This document shows, piece by piece, positions 1 through 8,485 of a DNA stretch of 64,000 nt. The DNA comes from Indioceanicola profundi. GTDB taxonomy: Bacteria; Pseudomonadota; Alphaproteobacteria; Azospirillales; Azospirillaceae. Position 1 is the first letter of the stretch, and every line of letters starts with the position of its first letter. Both the position numbers and the translations under genes were made by a program. The stretch lies in contig NZ_CP030127.1 in assembly GCF_003568845.1 (NCBI RefSeq), forward strand, positions 651,501 through 715,500, in the 5' to 3' direction. The notes under the pieces were generated by a model, which saw nothing but the letters and a program-made list of their open reading frames with translations, was not told the origin of the DNA and searched no databases.

Positions 1-35
1 CTCTCCTGGTCTGGACCACGGTGGGGGAGGGCGGC

Positions 36-467
36 ATGGATGCGGTGACACGGGCACGTATCAGCAAGCGCGAACGGCAGCGGCGCTGGCGGCAGCGCAA
101 CATCGAGGACCGCAGCGGACGGCGTGGCACGTCCGTCGTGGCGCACCTGAACGACATCGAAATCGCGTTGCTGGACAAGCTGGCGATCGACGACTACAAG
201 CGCCGGCCCTGTGGGCGTGATGATGGAGCGGACCTGTCGCCGCCGTCCCGATCCAGGGCGATCCGACTGCTGATCCGGCGGGTACTGGATCTCGGTCTGG
301 TGGACCCGGCCGAACTCGGGCCTTTGATCCCGCTGAAGGATGAGATGGGCTCATTCTGGAGCCTGGAAACCTGTTGGCGGCGCGCCAGCCGGGACCGGCG
401 ATCTGGCGTGGATGACAATGGCGAGTTGATGGAACAGCCGGAGCCACCCTGGCGCCCAAAGGCATGA
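36..467 (+). CDS. Ribbon-helix-helix-like DNA-binding protein
   Basis: A 143-residue basic protein of unknown role. The N-terminus is rich in Arg and Lys. It is followed by a segment reading TSVVAHLNDIEIALLDKLA, and about 30 residues later by SRAIRLLIRRVLDLGLV. This beta-strand/helix/helix pattern is typical of ribbon-helix-helix (CopG/Arc-like) proteins, which bind operators as dimers, but the loop between the helices is longer than usual. The ATG at 36 is preferred over the GTG at 21 because GGAGG lies 5 bases before it. No toxin-like partner follows, so an antitoxin role cannot be claimed; a stand-alone regulator is as likely. The fold is inferred from pattern only. Confidence 0.55.
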   Translation: MDAVTRARISKRERQRRWRQRNIEDRSGRRGTSVVAHLNDIEIALLDKLAIDDYKRRPCGRDDGADLSPPSRSRAIRLLIRRVLDLGLVDPAELGPLIPLKDEMGSFWSLETCWRRASRDRRSGVDDNGELMEQPEPPWRPKA

Positions 468-1063
468 TACATCAGGTGGTTTCGTCTAATCACCGCATGG
501 ATGTGGCCTGAGTACGGGGCTGAATGCGCTTGGCTGGTTGTAAGGGGCGTGCAGAGGTGGGCCTCTTTGACCGGATGCCGCTTTGTTTGGAGTGGTATTG
601 TTTTTGATGTGGGTATTTTGGGCGGAGTGGGCAGGCTGCTATTAGTTTTAGACTGTAATAAACCGTCTACGCGTAGACGGCTAAGCATGAAGATCAGCAA
701 TAAGCTCTAGAAACACCACCCCTCCCACCCGAACCACCCCACTGGCTTTTGCCCCCCGTCGCAGAGGGGGCTACCTGCCGCTGGCCTGGACTCATCTCAA
801 TTCCGACCTTTGAAGCAGAGGGACCCTTCTGTCGGCTTCAAATCAGAATCGCCCTCATGCCGAATGCTTCAAAAGCTGCATCCAGCGGGAAACGGGAAGA
901 AGCTATGGCATGGGGTGTCGCCGTCTAATCCGGATGGAGCAATCCTGATCTGGCGAGGTGGTACTCCGGCCTTCCCAGTCGGGTGAGCTACCTGGACAGT
1001 GGCGAATTCCGTTCCACCATCAACTTCACGCCAACAGGTTCTCGAAGTGGATGTGGGGATTGG
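468..1063. other. Intergenic region before the carotenoid operon
   Basis: About 600 bases without a convincing gene. The short open frames here lack ribosome sites and recognisable content. A small hairpin with a GCCCCC/GGGGGC stem lies at 751-771 but has no T-tract on either strand. The region presumably holds the promoter of the carotenoid operon; no clear -35/-10 pair was recognised. Confidence 0.4.
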
Positions 1064-2629
1064 ATGAGCCGTAGACTGGTGGTGATCGGTGCCGGCCCGG
1101 GTGGCCTGACGGCTTCCCTGCTTTTGGCGGCAGGCGGGGCGGACGTCACCCTTATCGAAAGGCAAAATCGGGTCGGCGGCCGATCCGGATGCATTGAGGC
1201 CGAGGGTTTCCGCTTCGACATCGGGCCGACTTTCTTCCTTTATCCGCGCATCCTGCGTGAAATCTTCAGGGCATGCGGCGCCGACCTGGACCGGGAGGTG
1301 GAGCTTATCCGCCTGGATCCGCTCTACCGGCTCGCCTTCGAAGACGCGGCCGGCCGTCATACGGAAGATCTCAGGGTCTGGAACGATCCGGACAAGCTCG
1401 CGGCGGAGATTGCGCGCCTTTCTCCGGAAGACGCGCCGCGCCTGGAGCTGTTCCGGCGGGACAATCGGATGAAGCTGGAGGCTTTCCGGCCGGTGCTGGA
1501 GCGGCCCTTCCGCGGCTTGCACGACCTCATGGCCCCGCCCGTGCTGAAAGCCCTGCGCCATCTGCGTCCGTGGGCGAGCGTGGATGAGGATCTGGGGCGC
1601 TATTTTCAGGACCCGCGGATACGGCTGGCCTTCTCCTTCCAGTCCAAATATCTCGGCATGAGCCCGTTCCGGTGCCCGAGCCTTTTCACCATCCTCTCAT
1701 TCCTTGAGCATGAGCACGGCGTCTGGCACCCGCGCGGCGGCTGCAACATGGTCATGGACGCCATGGCTCGCGTGGCCCGGAGGATGGGGGTGCAGATTCA
1801 GCTCGGCGAGGAGGTGAAGTCGATCACCTTCGACGGTCGCCGCGCCAAGGGCGTAGTCACCTCGGAATCCGAATATCCGGCGGATGCGGTGGTGATCGGT
1901 GCTGACTTCGCGCAGGCGATGAACAGGCTGGTGCCGGACCGGCTGCGGCGACGCTGGTCCGACGCGAAGATCGCGACCAAGAAGTTTTCCTGCTCCACCT
2001 ACATGCTCTATCTTGGGATCGAAGGGCAGGTGGATCTGGATCACCACACCGTTCTGCTGGCTGCGGATTACCGCCGGAATCTCTCCGAAATCGAAGAGGG
2101 CAAAATCCTTCCGCAGGAACCGTCCCTCTATATCCAGAATGCTGGCGTGACCGATGACGGGCTCGCCCCGGCGGGGCACAGCACGCTGTATGTCCTGGTT
2201 CCGGTCGGCAATCTGGCGGGCGGAATCGATTGGGCCACGGCGGCCCCGGCATATCGCGCCCATGTGATGAAGCGGCTGGAACGGCTGGGAATCCGGGACC
2301 TGGAGAGCCGCATCCGTGTTGAACGCAGCATAACCCCACAGGGTTGGGCGGAGGATCTGCAGGTATTCCGAGGGGCCACCTTCAATCTTGCCCACAGCCT
2401 GGATCAGATGCTGCATCGCCGACCGCGCAACCGGTTCGAGGATCTGGACGGGGTCTATCTGGTCGGCGGCGGCACACATCCCGGCAGCGGTCTGCCAGTG
2501 ATCTTCGAGGGTGCGCGCATCACCGCCAAGCTGGTGGGAGAGGATCTGGGTCTGCGCATGCCCCAGGTGGCGGAGGTGATCCCCACCGACAGTATCGCCG
2601 GCCATCTGGCCGGCGCCGGCGCGGACTGA
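1064..2629 (+). CDS. CrtI/CrtN-family carotenoid desaturase or oxidase
   Basis: A 521-residue FAD-dependent oxidoreductase of the phytoene desaturase family. The dinucleotide-binding motif VVIGAGPGGL lies at residues 6-15, followed by the conserved Glu-Arg and GGR motifs. The family C-terminal signature, VYLVGGGTHPGSGLP, starts near residue 464. Length matches CrtI/CrtN/CrtP proteins (about 500). ATG 1064 places the Rossmann motif at the usual distance from the start; an upstream GTG at 983 would add 27 unlikely residues. It is first in a tight operon with a second CrtI-type enzyme, an acyltransferase and a glycosyltransferase. That order suggests desaturation or terminal oxidation in a C30 (diapocarotenoid) pathway like staphyloxanthin synthesis. 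The C30 substrate is inferred from context; a C40 substrate is not excluded. Confidence 0.8.
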   Translation: MSRRLVVIGAGPGGLTASLLLAAGGADVTLIERQNRVGGRSGCIEAEGFRFDIGPTFFLYPRILREIFRACGADLDREVELIRLDPLYRLAFEDAAGRHTEDLRVWNDPDKLAAEIARLSPEDAPRLELFRRDNRMKLEAFRPVLERPFRGLHDLMAPPVLKALRHLRPWASVDEDLGRYFQDPRIRLAFSFQSKYLGMSPFRCPSLFTILSFLEHEHGVWHPRGGCNMVMDAMARVARRMGVQIQLGEEVKSITFDGRRAKGVVTSESEYPADAVVIGADFAQAMNRLVPDRLRRRWSDAKIATKKFSCSTYMLYLGIEGQVDLDHHTVLLAADYRRNLSEIEEGKILPQEPSLYIQNAGVTDDGLAPAGHSTLYVLVPVGNLAGGIDWATAAPAYRAHVMKRLERLGIRDLESRIRVERSITPQGWAEDLQVFRGATFNLAHSLDQMLHRRPRNRFEDLDGVYLVGGGTHPGSGLPVIFEGARITAKLVGEDLGLRMPQVAEVIPTDSIAGHLAGAGAD

Positions 2630-2672
2630 GCAGCATACGGCTGCGGCGTAAAAAACTGGATAGGAGAGCAGC

Positions 2673-4232
2673 GTGGACGGGATCGTACGCAAGCCGGCCG
2701 AGGAGCTTCCCGTCGGTATCATCGGCGGCGGGCTGGGCGGCTTGGCCGCAGCCTGCACGCTGGCGGCCCGCGGCCGTCGCGTGGTGCTGTTCGAAGCCAA
2801 CACATGGCTGGGCGGCAAGGCTGCCGTACTGGAGGAGGGGGGGTTCCGGTTCGATATGGGACCGACCATTCTCACAGTGCCGCGGGTCCTGAGGCGGATT
2901 TTCACGGAAGCCGGCCGGGATATGGATCAGGCGCTGAACCTGCGCCGACTGGACCCGCAGTGGCGCTGTTTCTACGATGATGGTTCCGTCCTCGACCTTT
3001 CGGAAGATGTGGAGCGGATGGCGGGCACGCTGGATGGGATGTCGCCTGGAAGCGGGGAGGGATACCGCCGCTTCATCGCGCTGTCCGAACGGCTGCATGA
3101 CATTTCGGAGCGGTTCTTCTTCTGGAAGTCGGTGGAGGATCTGGGCGACACGCTGGATATGCGCCGGAGCCTGGATATCAAGACCCTGTCCGACGTCATG
3201 GCTCTGCGCATGGGCCAGACTGTCGGCGGCACGGTCCGCAAGCATGTGCCTGACAAGCGCGCAGCACAGATGCTCGACCATTTCGTCCAGTATGTCGGCT
3301 CCAATCCCTTCGGAGCGCCGGCGGTCCTCTGTTCCATCGCCCACATGCAGATGAATGACGGGCTCTGGTACCCGATGGGCGGCACCCGGGCCGTTCCGCA
3401 GGCGCTTGAGAAGCTGGCCAGGGAGTTGGGCGTTGAATTCCGTACCGGGACCGAGGTGACGCGGATTCTGACACAAGGCGGGGCCGTGTCCGGGGTCGAG
3501 ACCGCTGGCGGCGAGACCGTACGCCTGTCGGCGGTCATATCCAACATGGATGCTGTCCGAACCTACCGGGAGCTGGTGGGCGACGCCGCCCCGCGTCCCA
3601 TCGATGCCAAGCGCAAGTTCGAGCCGGCCTGCTCCGGGGTGGTGCTCTATCTCGGCCTTGACCGGGCCTATGAGCATCTGGCTCACCATGATTTCGTCTT
3701 CTCCCGCGACGCGGAGGAGGAATTCGACTGGATTTACCGCAAGGGCGAACCAGCCCCCGATCCCACCTGCTATCTTGCCGCCCCGGCCAGGACCGAGCCC
3801 AGCGTCGCTCCGCCCGGCGGAGAGGCGCTCTACGTGCTGGTGCACACGCCTTATCTCCGTCCGCACCATGACTGGCGGGAGATGCTGCCCCGGTACCGGC
3901 AGGTGATCCTGGACAAGCTCAAACGGACAGCCGGTCTGACCGATATCGAGAACCGGATCAAAGTGGAGCGGCATCTGACGCCGCAGGACATCCATAACCG
4001 TTACCGGGTGCTGAACGGCGCGATTTACGGTCTGGCCAGCCACGGCCGGTTCCTTGGCGCATTCAAACCGGGCAACCGGCGCCGGGATATACGCGGCCTC
4101 TATCTGGCCGGCGGCGCAGCCCACCCCGGCCCTGGCATGCCCATGGTCATGATGTCCGGCTGGATCGCGGCCGACAGCCTGGATCAGGATATGCCCGCCC
4201 TGGCAGCGCCGGTTCCAGCCGGAGCGGCATGA
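2673..4232 (+). CDS. CrtN/CrtP-family carotenoid desaturase
   Basis: A 519-residue paralogue of the preceding gene. The FAD motif VGIIGGGLGGLAAA is at residues 13-26, MGPTILTVPRVLRRIF follows in the N-terminal third, and YLAGGAAHPGPGMPMVM starts near residue 477. The GTG start at 2673 is set by an AGGAGAG ribosome site six bases upstream, and the gap to the previous stop is 43 bases. In known C30 pathways one CrtI-type enzyme (CrtN) desaturates 4,4'-diapophytoene and another (CrtP) oxidises the terminal methyl; which of the two genes here does which job cannot be told by eye. No phytoene or squalene synthase gene lies in the window, so the polyene substrate must be made elsewhere. Confidence 0.82.
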   Translation: MDGIVRKPAEELPVGIIGGGLGGLAAACTLAARGRRVVLFEANTWLGGKAAVLEEGGFRFDMGPTILTVPRVLRRIFTEAGRDMDQALNLRRLDPQWRCFYDDGSVLDLSEDVERMAGTLDGMSPGSGEGYRRFIALSERLHDISERFFFWKSVEDLGDTLDMRRSLDIKTLSDVMALRMGQTVGGTVRKHVPDKRAAQMLDHFVQYVGSNPFGAPAVLCSIAHMQMNDGLWYPMGGTRAVPQALEKLARELGVEFRTGTEVTRILTQGGAVSGVETAGGETVRLSAVISNMDAVRTYRELVGDAAPRPIDAKRKFEPACSGVVLYLGLDRAYEHLAHHDFVFSRDAEEEFDWIYRKGEPAPDPTCYLAAPARTEPSVAPPGGEALYVLVHTPYLRPHHDWREMLPRYRQVILDKLKRTAGLTDIENRIKVERHLTPQDIHNRYRVLNGAIYGLASHGRFLGAFKPGNRRRDIRGLYLAGGAAHPGPGMPMVMMSGWIAADSLDQDMPALAAPVPAGAA

Positions 4233-4251
4233 CCATGGTCTCGGTGCGCCC

Positions 4252-5082
4252 ATGACACGGGAGCGCCCGGACCCCGCATTGCCCGACCCGGCTGCCCTGC
4301 GGTCGGAACGGATGGTGCGCTTCTTCAGCGGCGTGATGAGGCGCGCGATGCGGCGGTCTTTTCATGGTGTCCGGATTGCAGCGCCGGGCATCCCGGAGGT
4401 GCCGGCCGACAAGCCGGTCCTGGTCTATTGCAATCATCCGAGCTGGTGGGACGCCGCCTTTCTGATCGTCCTGGCCGGCCAGTGCTTCCCGGATCGTCGG
4501 GGTTTCGGGCCCATGGACGCAAGGGCATTGCAGCAGTACGGCTTCATGAAGCGCATCGGACTGTTTCCAGTGGTCCCGGATACGCCGGCTGGGGCTATCG
4601 CCTTCATGAAGACCGCCACCCGCCTGCTGGAGGACCCTGCATCCATGCTGTGGGTGACGGCCCAGGGCAGGTTCACCGACGTCCGGGTGCGGCCGGCGGG
4701 ACTGCGGGGCGGGCTGGCCCACCTGATCCTGCGCCACCCGAGGCTGACCATCCTACCGCTGGCGCTGGAATACGCCTACTGGGATGAGAAGTTGCCGGAG
4801 GCGCTCTGCCGCTTTGGAACTGCCATCGATGGCGCCGCTTTCAGCGACCTTCCTGTCACCGAATGGCAGGCTCTGCTGGAACTCCGGCTCACCGACACGA
4901 TGGACGCCTTGGCTGCGGATGCGATGGCCCGCGATCCCGCCGCCTTCCAGCCGCTGCTGGAGGGAAGGACGGGGATAGGCGGCATCTACGATCTATGGCG
5001 GCGCGCCCGGCACTGGACCCGCGGGAAGCGCTTCGATCCGTCCCACAGCGCTGCTACGCGGAGAGGGGGAGACTTGCCATGA
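4252..5082 (+). CDS. PlsC-type acyltransferase, likely carotenoid acylation
   Basis: A 276-residue member of the lysophosphatidic acid acyltransferase (PlsC/LPLAT) superfamily. The catalytic H-x4-D motif reads NHPSWWD, with His62 and Asp67. A later segment, PASMLWVTAQGRFTD, occupies the position of the PlsC phosphate-binding block. It begins 19 bases after the second desaturase, and its TGA overlaps the ATG of the next gene (ATGA), so it is translationally coupled to a CrtQ-like glycosyltransferase. In staphyloxanthin-type pathways an acyltransferase esterifies the sugar of a glycosylated carotenoid, and that role is inferred here. A general phospholipid acyltransferase is the alternative, but the operon argues against it. 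Confidence 0.75.
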   Translation: MTRERPDPALPDPAALRSERMVRFFSGVMRRAMRRSFHGVRIAAPGIPEVPADKPVLVYCNHPSWWDAAFLIVLAGQCFPDRRGFGPMDARALQQYGFMKRIGLFPVVPDTPAGAIAFMKTATRLLEDPASMLWVTAQGRFTDVRVRPAGLRGGLAHLILRHPRLTILPLALEYAYWDEKLPEALCRFGTAIDGAAFSDLPVTEWQALLELRLTDTMDALAADAMARDPAAFQPLLEGRTGIGGIYDLWRRARHWTRGKRFDPSHSAATRRGGDLP

Positions 5083-6221
5083 CCGGATTGATGGAAGGCA
5101 TCGCGGCCATGGCCCTGGCGCTCGCCCTTCTACCACTTCTACTGGGCCTCTGGAACCTCTTGCTGTTCCGCACCCCGAAGGATGCTCCTCCGCCAGGCAC
5201 GGCTGTCTCCATCCTGATCCCGGCCCGCAATGAGGAATCCAACATCGGGGATGCTGTCCGTGCCGCCCTGTCCAGCACAGGCTTGGAGTTGGAGGTTGTA
5301 GTGCTGGACGACCATTCGACGGATCGGACCGGCATGATCGTTAGGGACATCGCAGCGTCCGATCGCCGGGTCCGGCTGGAACAGGCGCCGCCCCTGCCGC
5401 CCGGATGGTCGGGTAAGCAGCACGCCTGCGATGTTCTTGGCCTCCGCGCCCGTCATCCAATCCTGCTGTACCAGGATGCGGACGTGAGGCTGCGCCCCGG
5501 TGCTGCGGCTGCGGGAGCCACTTTCCTGCTGCGCCGCTCGGATCTGGGCCTTGTCAGCGGGTTCCCACAGGAACTGACGGAGACTATGGCGGAGCGGCTG
5601 GTGGTGCCGCAGATTCATGTGCTCCTGCTCGGCTATCTGCCCATGGCTTTCATGCGGCTGTTCCGCTCTGCCGGATTCGGAGCCGGATGCGGGCAGTTCA
5701 TGATGGCGAGGGCAGATGCCTACCGGCAGGTCGGCGGACATGCCGTCATCCGCGGCAGCCTGCATGATGGCGTCACCCTGCCGCGCGCATTCCGCCGGGC
5801 CGGCTTCATGACGGATATCTTCGACGCGACCCGTCTCGCCCATTGCCGCATGTACCGTGGCTGGGACGATGTCTGGAACGGCTTCTCGAAGAATGCGACG
5901 GAAGGCATGGCGACACCGGTTGCGCTGCCTGTCTGGACGGTGCTGCTGGCCGGCGGCCATCTCCTGCCCTGGTTACTGGCTCCCGCTGCCGCTTTCACCG
6001 GCGACGTGACGACACTGGCCTATGCCGCGGGTGCGATCGCATCGGTTCTGACGTATCGGTGCCTGCTCGCCTGGCGATTCCGGCAGGACTGGCAGAGCGT
6101 TCTCCTCCACCCGGCCGGCGTGGTTCTGATGCTGGCCATCCAGTGGTCCGCCCTCCTCAACCACCGCAAGGGCAGACCGGCGGTCTGGCGGGGCCGGACC
6201 TATTCTGGCGCGCAGAGCTAG
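5079..6221 (+). CDS. CrtQ-like family 2 glycosyltransferase, membrane bound
   Basis: A 380-residue GT2 enzyme with an N-terminal membrane segment (about residues 5-30) and hydrophobic segments in the last 120 residues. Catalytic-domain features are [10 protein letters not shown], Asp77-Asp78 in LDDHSTD, and the metal-binding D133-A-D135 in YQDADVRL. The segment [10 protein letters not shown] resembles the acceptor region of CrtQ/HpnB-type glycosyltransferases. The start is the ATG that overlaps the acyltransferase stop. As the last gene of the operon it is inferred to glycosylate an oxidised carotenoid, with the preceding acyltransferase adding a fatty acid. Its TAG stop overlaps the stop of the convergent ispH gene. 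Confidence 0.8.
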   Translation: MTGLMEGIAAMALALALLPLLLGLWNLLLFRTPKDAPPPGTAVSILIPARNEESNIGDAVRAALSSTGLELEVVVLDDHSTDRTGMIVRDIAASDRRVRLEQAPPLPPGWSGKQHACDVLGLRARHPILLYQDADVRLRPGAAAAGATFLLRRSDLGLVSGFPQELTETMAERLVVPQIHVLLLGYLPMAFMRLFRSAGFGAGCGQFMMARADAYRQVGGHAVIRGSLHDGVTLPRAFRRAGFMTDIFDATRLAHCRMYRGWDDVWNGFSKNATEGMATPVALPVWTVLLAGGHLLPWLLAPAAAFTGDVTTLAYAAGAIASVLTYRCLLAWRFRQDWQSVLLHPAGVVLMLAIQWSALLNHRKGRPAVWRGRTYSGAQS

Positions 6222-7183
6222 TCGGCCGCCGCGGGAAATTCCCTCTCGGGCAGGGGAGGCAGGCGGAAGATTGTCGTCTCTTCCGCCACGCGCACCTCCT
6301 CCACCGTCACCGTGTAGCGGGACCGCAACGCGTCCAGGACGCCCTGCACCAACAGTTCAGGCGCCGAGGCGCCGGCCGTCAGGCCGAGGGTCCTAATTCC
6401 GTCCAGCCGGTCGAAATCCAGATCGTCGGCTCCCGTGATCAACCGTGCATCCGGACAGCCGTGAGCGGCGGCCACCTCAACCAGGCGGTTGGAATTGGAG
6501 GAGTTCGCAGCGCCGATGACGCGCAGAGCCTCTACGGTCGGTGCAATCGCCTTCACCGCCTGCTGGCGGTTGGACGTGGCGTAGCAGATGTCCTCCTTGG
6601 CCGGCCCGACCAGACGGGGGAACCGGGCAGACAGGCGATCGACCAGCCCCCGCGCCTCATCCACCGACAATGTGGTCTGGGTGGCGTAGGCGACGGCGCT
6701 GTCCGTCGGCAGATTCAGCGCATCCACATCTTCCGGCCGTTCCAGCAGCCTTACCGCCCCTTCCGGCACTTGGCCCAGCGTGCCTTCCACCTCCGGGTGG
6801 CCAGCATGGCCGATCAGGACGACGGGCAGCCCGGCCCTGTGATGCCGCTCCACCTCCCTATGGACTTTGGCGACCAGGGGACAGGTGGCGTCCACTGCCA
6901 GCAACCCCCGACGCTCCGCCTCTGCCGCTACGGATTTGGATACCCCATGGGCGGAGAAGATCACGGGAACGCCGTCTGGCACCTGGTCCAACTCGTCCAC
7001 GAAAACGGCTCCCAGGCTTCGCAGGCGGTCCACCACGAAGGCATTGTGCACGATCTCGTGCCGGACATAGACCGGTGCGCCATAGCGCTCCAGCGCCTGC
7101 TCCACAATGGTGATGGCGCGCTCTACCCCGGCACAACTGCCGCGGGGAGCCGCGAGGCGGACGGTGAGGGCGGTCTTATCCAT
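6218..7183 (-). CDS. ispH: 4-hydroxy-3-methylbut-2-enyl diphosphate reductase
   Basis: IspH/LytB, the last enzyme of the MEP pathway, reduces HMBPP to IPP and DMAPP with a [4Fe-4S] cluster in the cytosol. The 321-residue protein has the three cluster cysteines in family context: Cys17 in APRGSCAGV, Cys101 in VDATCPLV and Cys200 in [11 protein letters not shown]. The substrate-binding motifs HEIVHN and SAHGVS are also present. ATG 7183 is chosen because it places the first motif at the usual position. A GTG at 7213 with a G-rich sequence before it is an alternative. It is convergent with the carotenoid operon and supplies precursors for it, though IspH is essential in its own right. Confidence 0.95.
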   Translation of the reverse strand: MDKTALTVRLAAPRGSCAGVERAITIVEQALERYGAPVYVRHEIVHNAFVVDRLRSLGAVFVDELDQVPDGVPVIFSAHGVSKSVAAEAERRGLLAVDATCPLVAKVHREVERHHRAGLPVVLIGHAGHPEVEGTLGQVPEGAVRLLERPEDVDALNLPTDSAVAYATQTTLSVDEARGLVDRLSARFPRLVGPAKEDICYATSNRQQAVKAIAPTVEALRVIGAANSSNSNRLVEVAAAHGCPDARLITGADDLDFDRLDGIRTLGLTAGASAPELLVQGVLDALRSRYTVTVEEVRVAEETTIFRLPPLPEREFPAAAD

Positions 7184-7355
7184 AGGGATGAAACTTGGGC
7201 GGAATGCGCCCACCTCAACCCCCCGCCGGCGCCAACATCTCCGATATTGGACCGGCTACCGCTTTTGCGTGCACACTGCGGCAGGGCGAACCAGCGGGAC
7301 GAACACGCAACCTCCATGTTGGGGACCACGGTCCTTGTACGGTGAGGAGGTTGGG

Positions 7356-8384
7356 GTGCGCATCGGGTTCTGCTGCAAAGTCGTTTCTCCCACCGGCTCG
7401 GCGGAATGGGAAAAGCGGCTGAACATGCGTACGACCACGCTTGCCGCCCTACGCCGCCTCGACCGTAGCGAGGTCCGGACAAAGCTCACGGCCATCGCTG
7501 AACACAACATGGCGGCGCTCGGCCGGCAGGTAGAGTTCGTGGCAGCCCGCCCGCCGCTGGAACGCTGCCTACGGATCAGCAGCGACATGTTCCCCGCCTA
7601 CAGCCACCCGCTGGGAAGTTGGGTCTACAAGGAGCGAAGCCTCGTCGGGCGCATGGAAACCGTGATGGCCGGCATAGGGCATACCGCCCGCACCCATGGC
7701 GTGCGGCTATCGCTGCATCCTGGTCAGTTCTGTGTCCTGAACAGCGGATCGCCGGAGACGATGGCCAACTCCGTGGCAGAGCTGGAGTATCATACCGACA
7801 TCCTCCGCTTCCTGGGTCATGCCGGCGGATGGCATCCCCTGGGCGCCCACATAAACATCCACGGCGGCAGCCGCTCCGGCGGTATCGAGGGATTTCGCCG
7901 CGGGCTCGCCCTGCTGTCGCAGGAAGCGCGCGACCTGTTGACGGTCGAAAATGACGAAGTTTCGTTCGGTCTCGACGACCTGCTTCCCCTGGCGGAGGAG
8001 GTGCCGATCGTTCTCGACATCCACCATCATTGGATCAGGAGCGGGGGCGAATATATCTCTCCGGACGATCCGCGGGTCGAGCGGGTAAAGGCATCCTGGC
8101 GCGGCGTCCGGCCAGTGGCACATATAAGCGTCAGCCGGGAGGATCTGCTTGCCCCCCATTCCCCGATTGTCCGGCCGGACTTCCTGGCCCTGCTGGCGCG
8201 CGGCATAACTCCCCGGGATCTACGTGGGCATTCCGACCGGATGTGGAACGACGGCATCAATGAGCTGGTATTGGCGCATCTTGTCTGGGCCGACTTCGAA
8301 GTAGAAGCCAAGAAGAAGAACCTCGCGGTCGACGATCTTGCCCAGCATATCGGCCGCAGCCTTGCGAAGGCGCCGGCCGCCTGA
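7356..8384 (+). CDS. uvsE: UV damage endonuclease UvsE/UVDE
   Basis: UVDE cuts 5' of cyclobutane dimers, 6-4 photoproducts and abasic sites, starting a repair route separate from UvrABC. The 342-residue protein starts with MRIGFCCKVV and carries the TIM-barrel metal-binding segments seen in the family: LHPGQFCVLNSGS, AHINIHGGSRSGG, TVENDEVSFGLDD, VLDIHHHWIRSG and HISVSRED. The GTG start at 7356 follows GAGGAGG at five bases' spacing. It is divergent from ispH across a short intergenic region. Its place beside a carotenoid cluster suggests a light or UV protection neighbourhood, but no shared regulator is visible. Confidence 0.93.
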   Translation: MRIGFCCKVVSPTGSAEWEKRLNMRTTTLAALRRLDRSEVRTKLTAIAEHNMAALGRQVEFVAARPPLERCLRISSDMFPAYSHPLGSWVYKERSLVGRMETVMAGIGHTARTHGVRLSLHPGQFCVLNSGSPETMANSVAELEYHTDILRFLGHAGGWHPLGAHINIHGGSRSGGIEGFRRGLALLSQEARDLLTVENDEVSFGLDDLLPLAEEVPIVLDIHHHWIRSGGEYISPDDPRVERVKASWRGVRPVAHISVSREDLLAPHSPIVRPDFLALLARGITPRDLRGHSDRMWNDGINELVLAHLVWADFEVEAKKKNLAVDDLAQHIGRSLAKAPAA

Positions 8385-8485
8385 GAAAATTAACCCCGAA
8401 TTCGCGCATATTTCGTGCCGTTTCCGGCTGCGCTGCGTTCTCCTTCCGAGCAGCAGACCGGCTCTGAACCATCACGGATTTGCCG

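Noticed and set aside
501-710. Small open frame before the carotenoid operon
   Set aside because: No ribosome site, Trp- and Cys-rich odd composition, and a short length expected by chance.
5843-7345. A 500-codon plus-strand open frame over ispH
   Set aside because: It is antisense to ispH, which has all catalytic cysteines, and has no start signal or domain.
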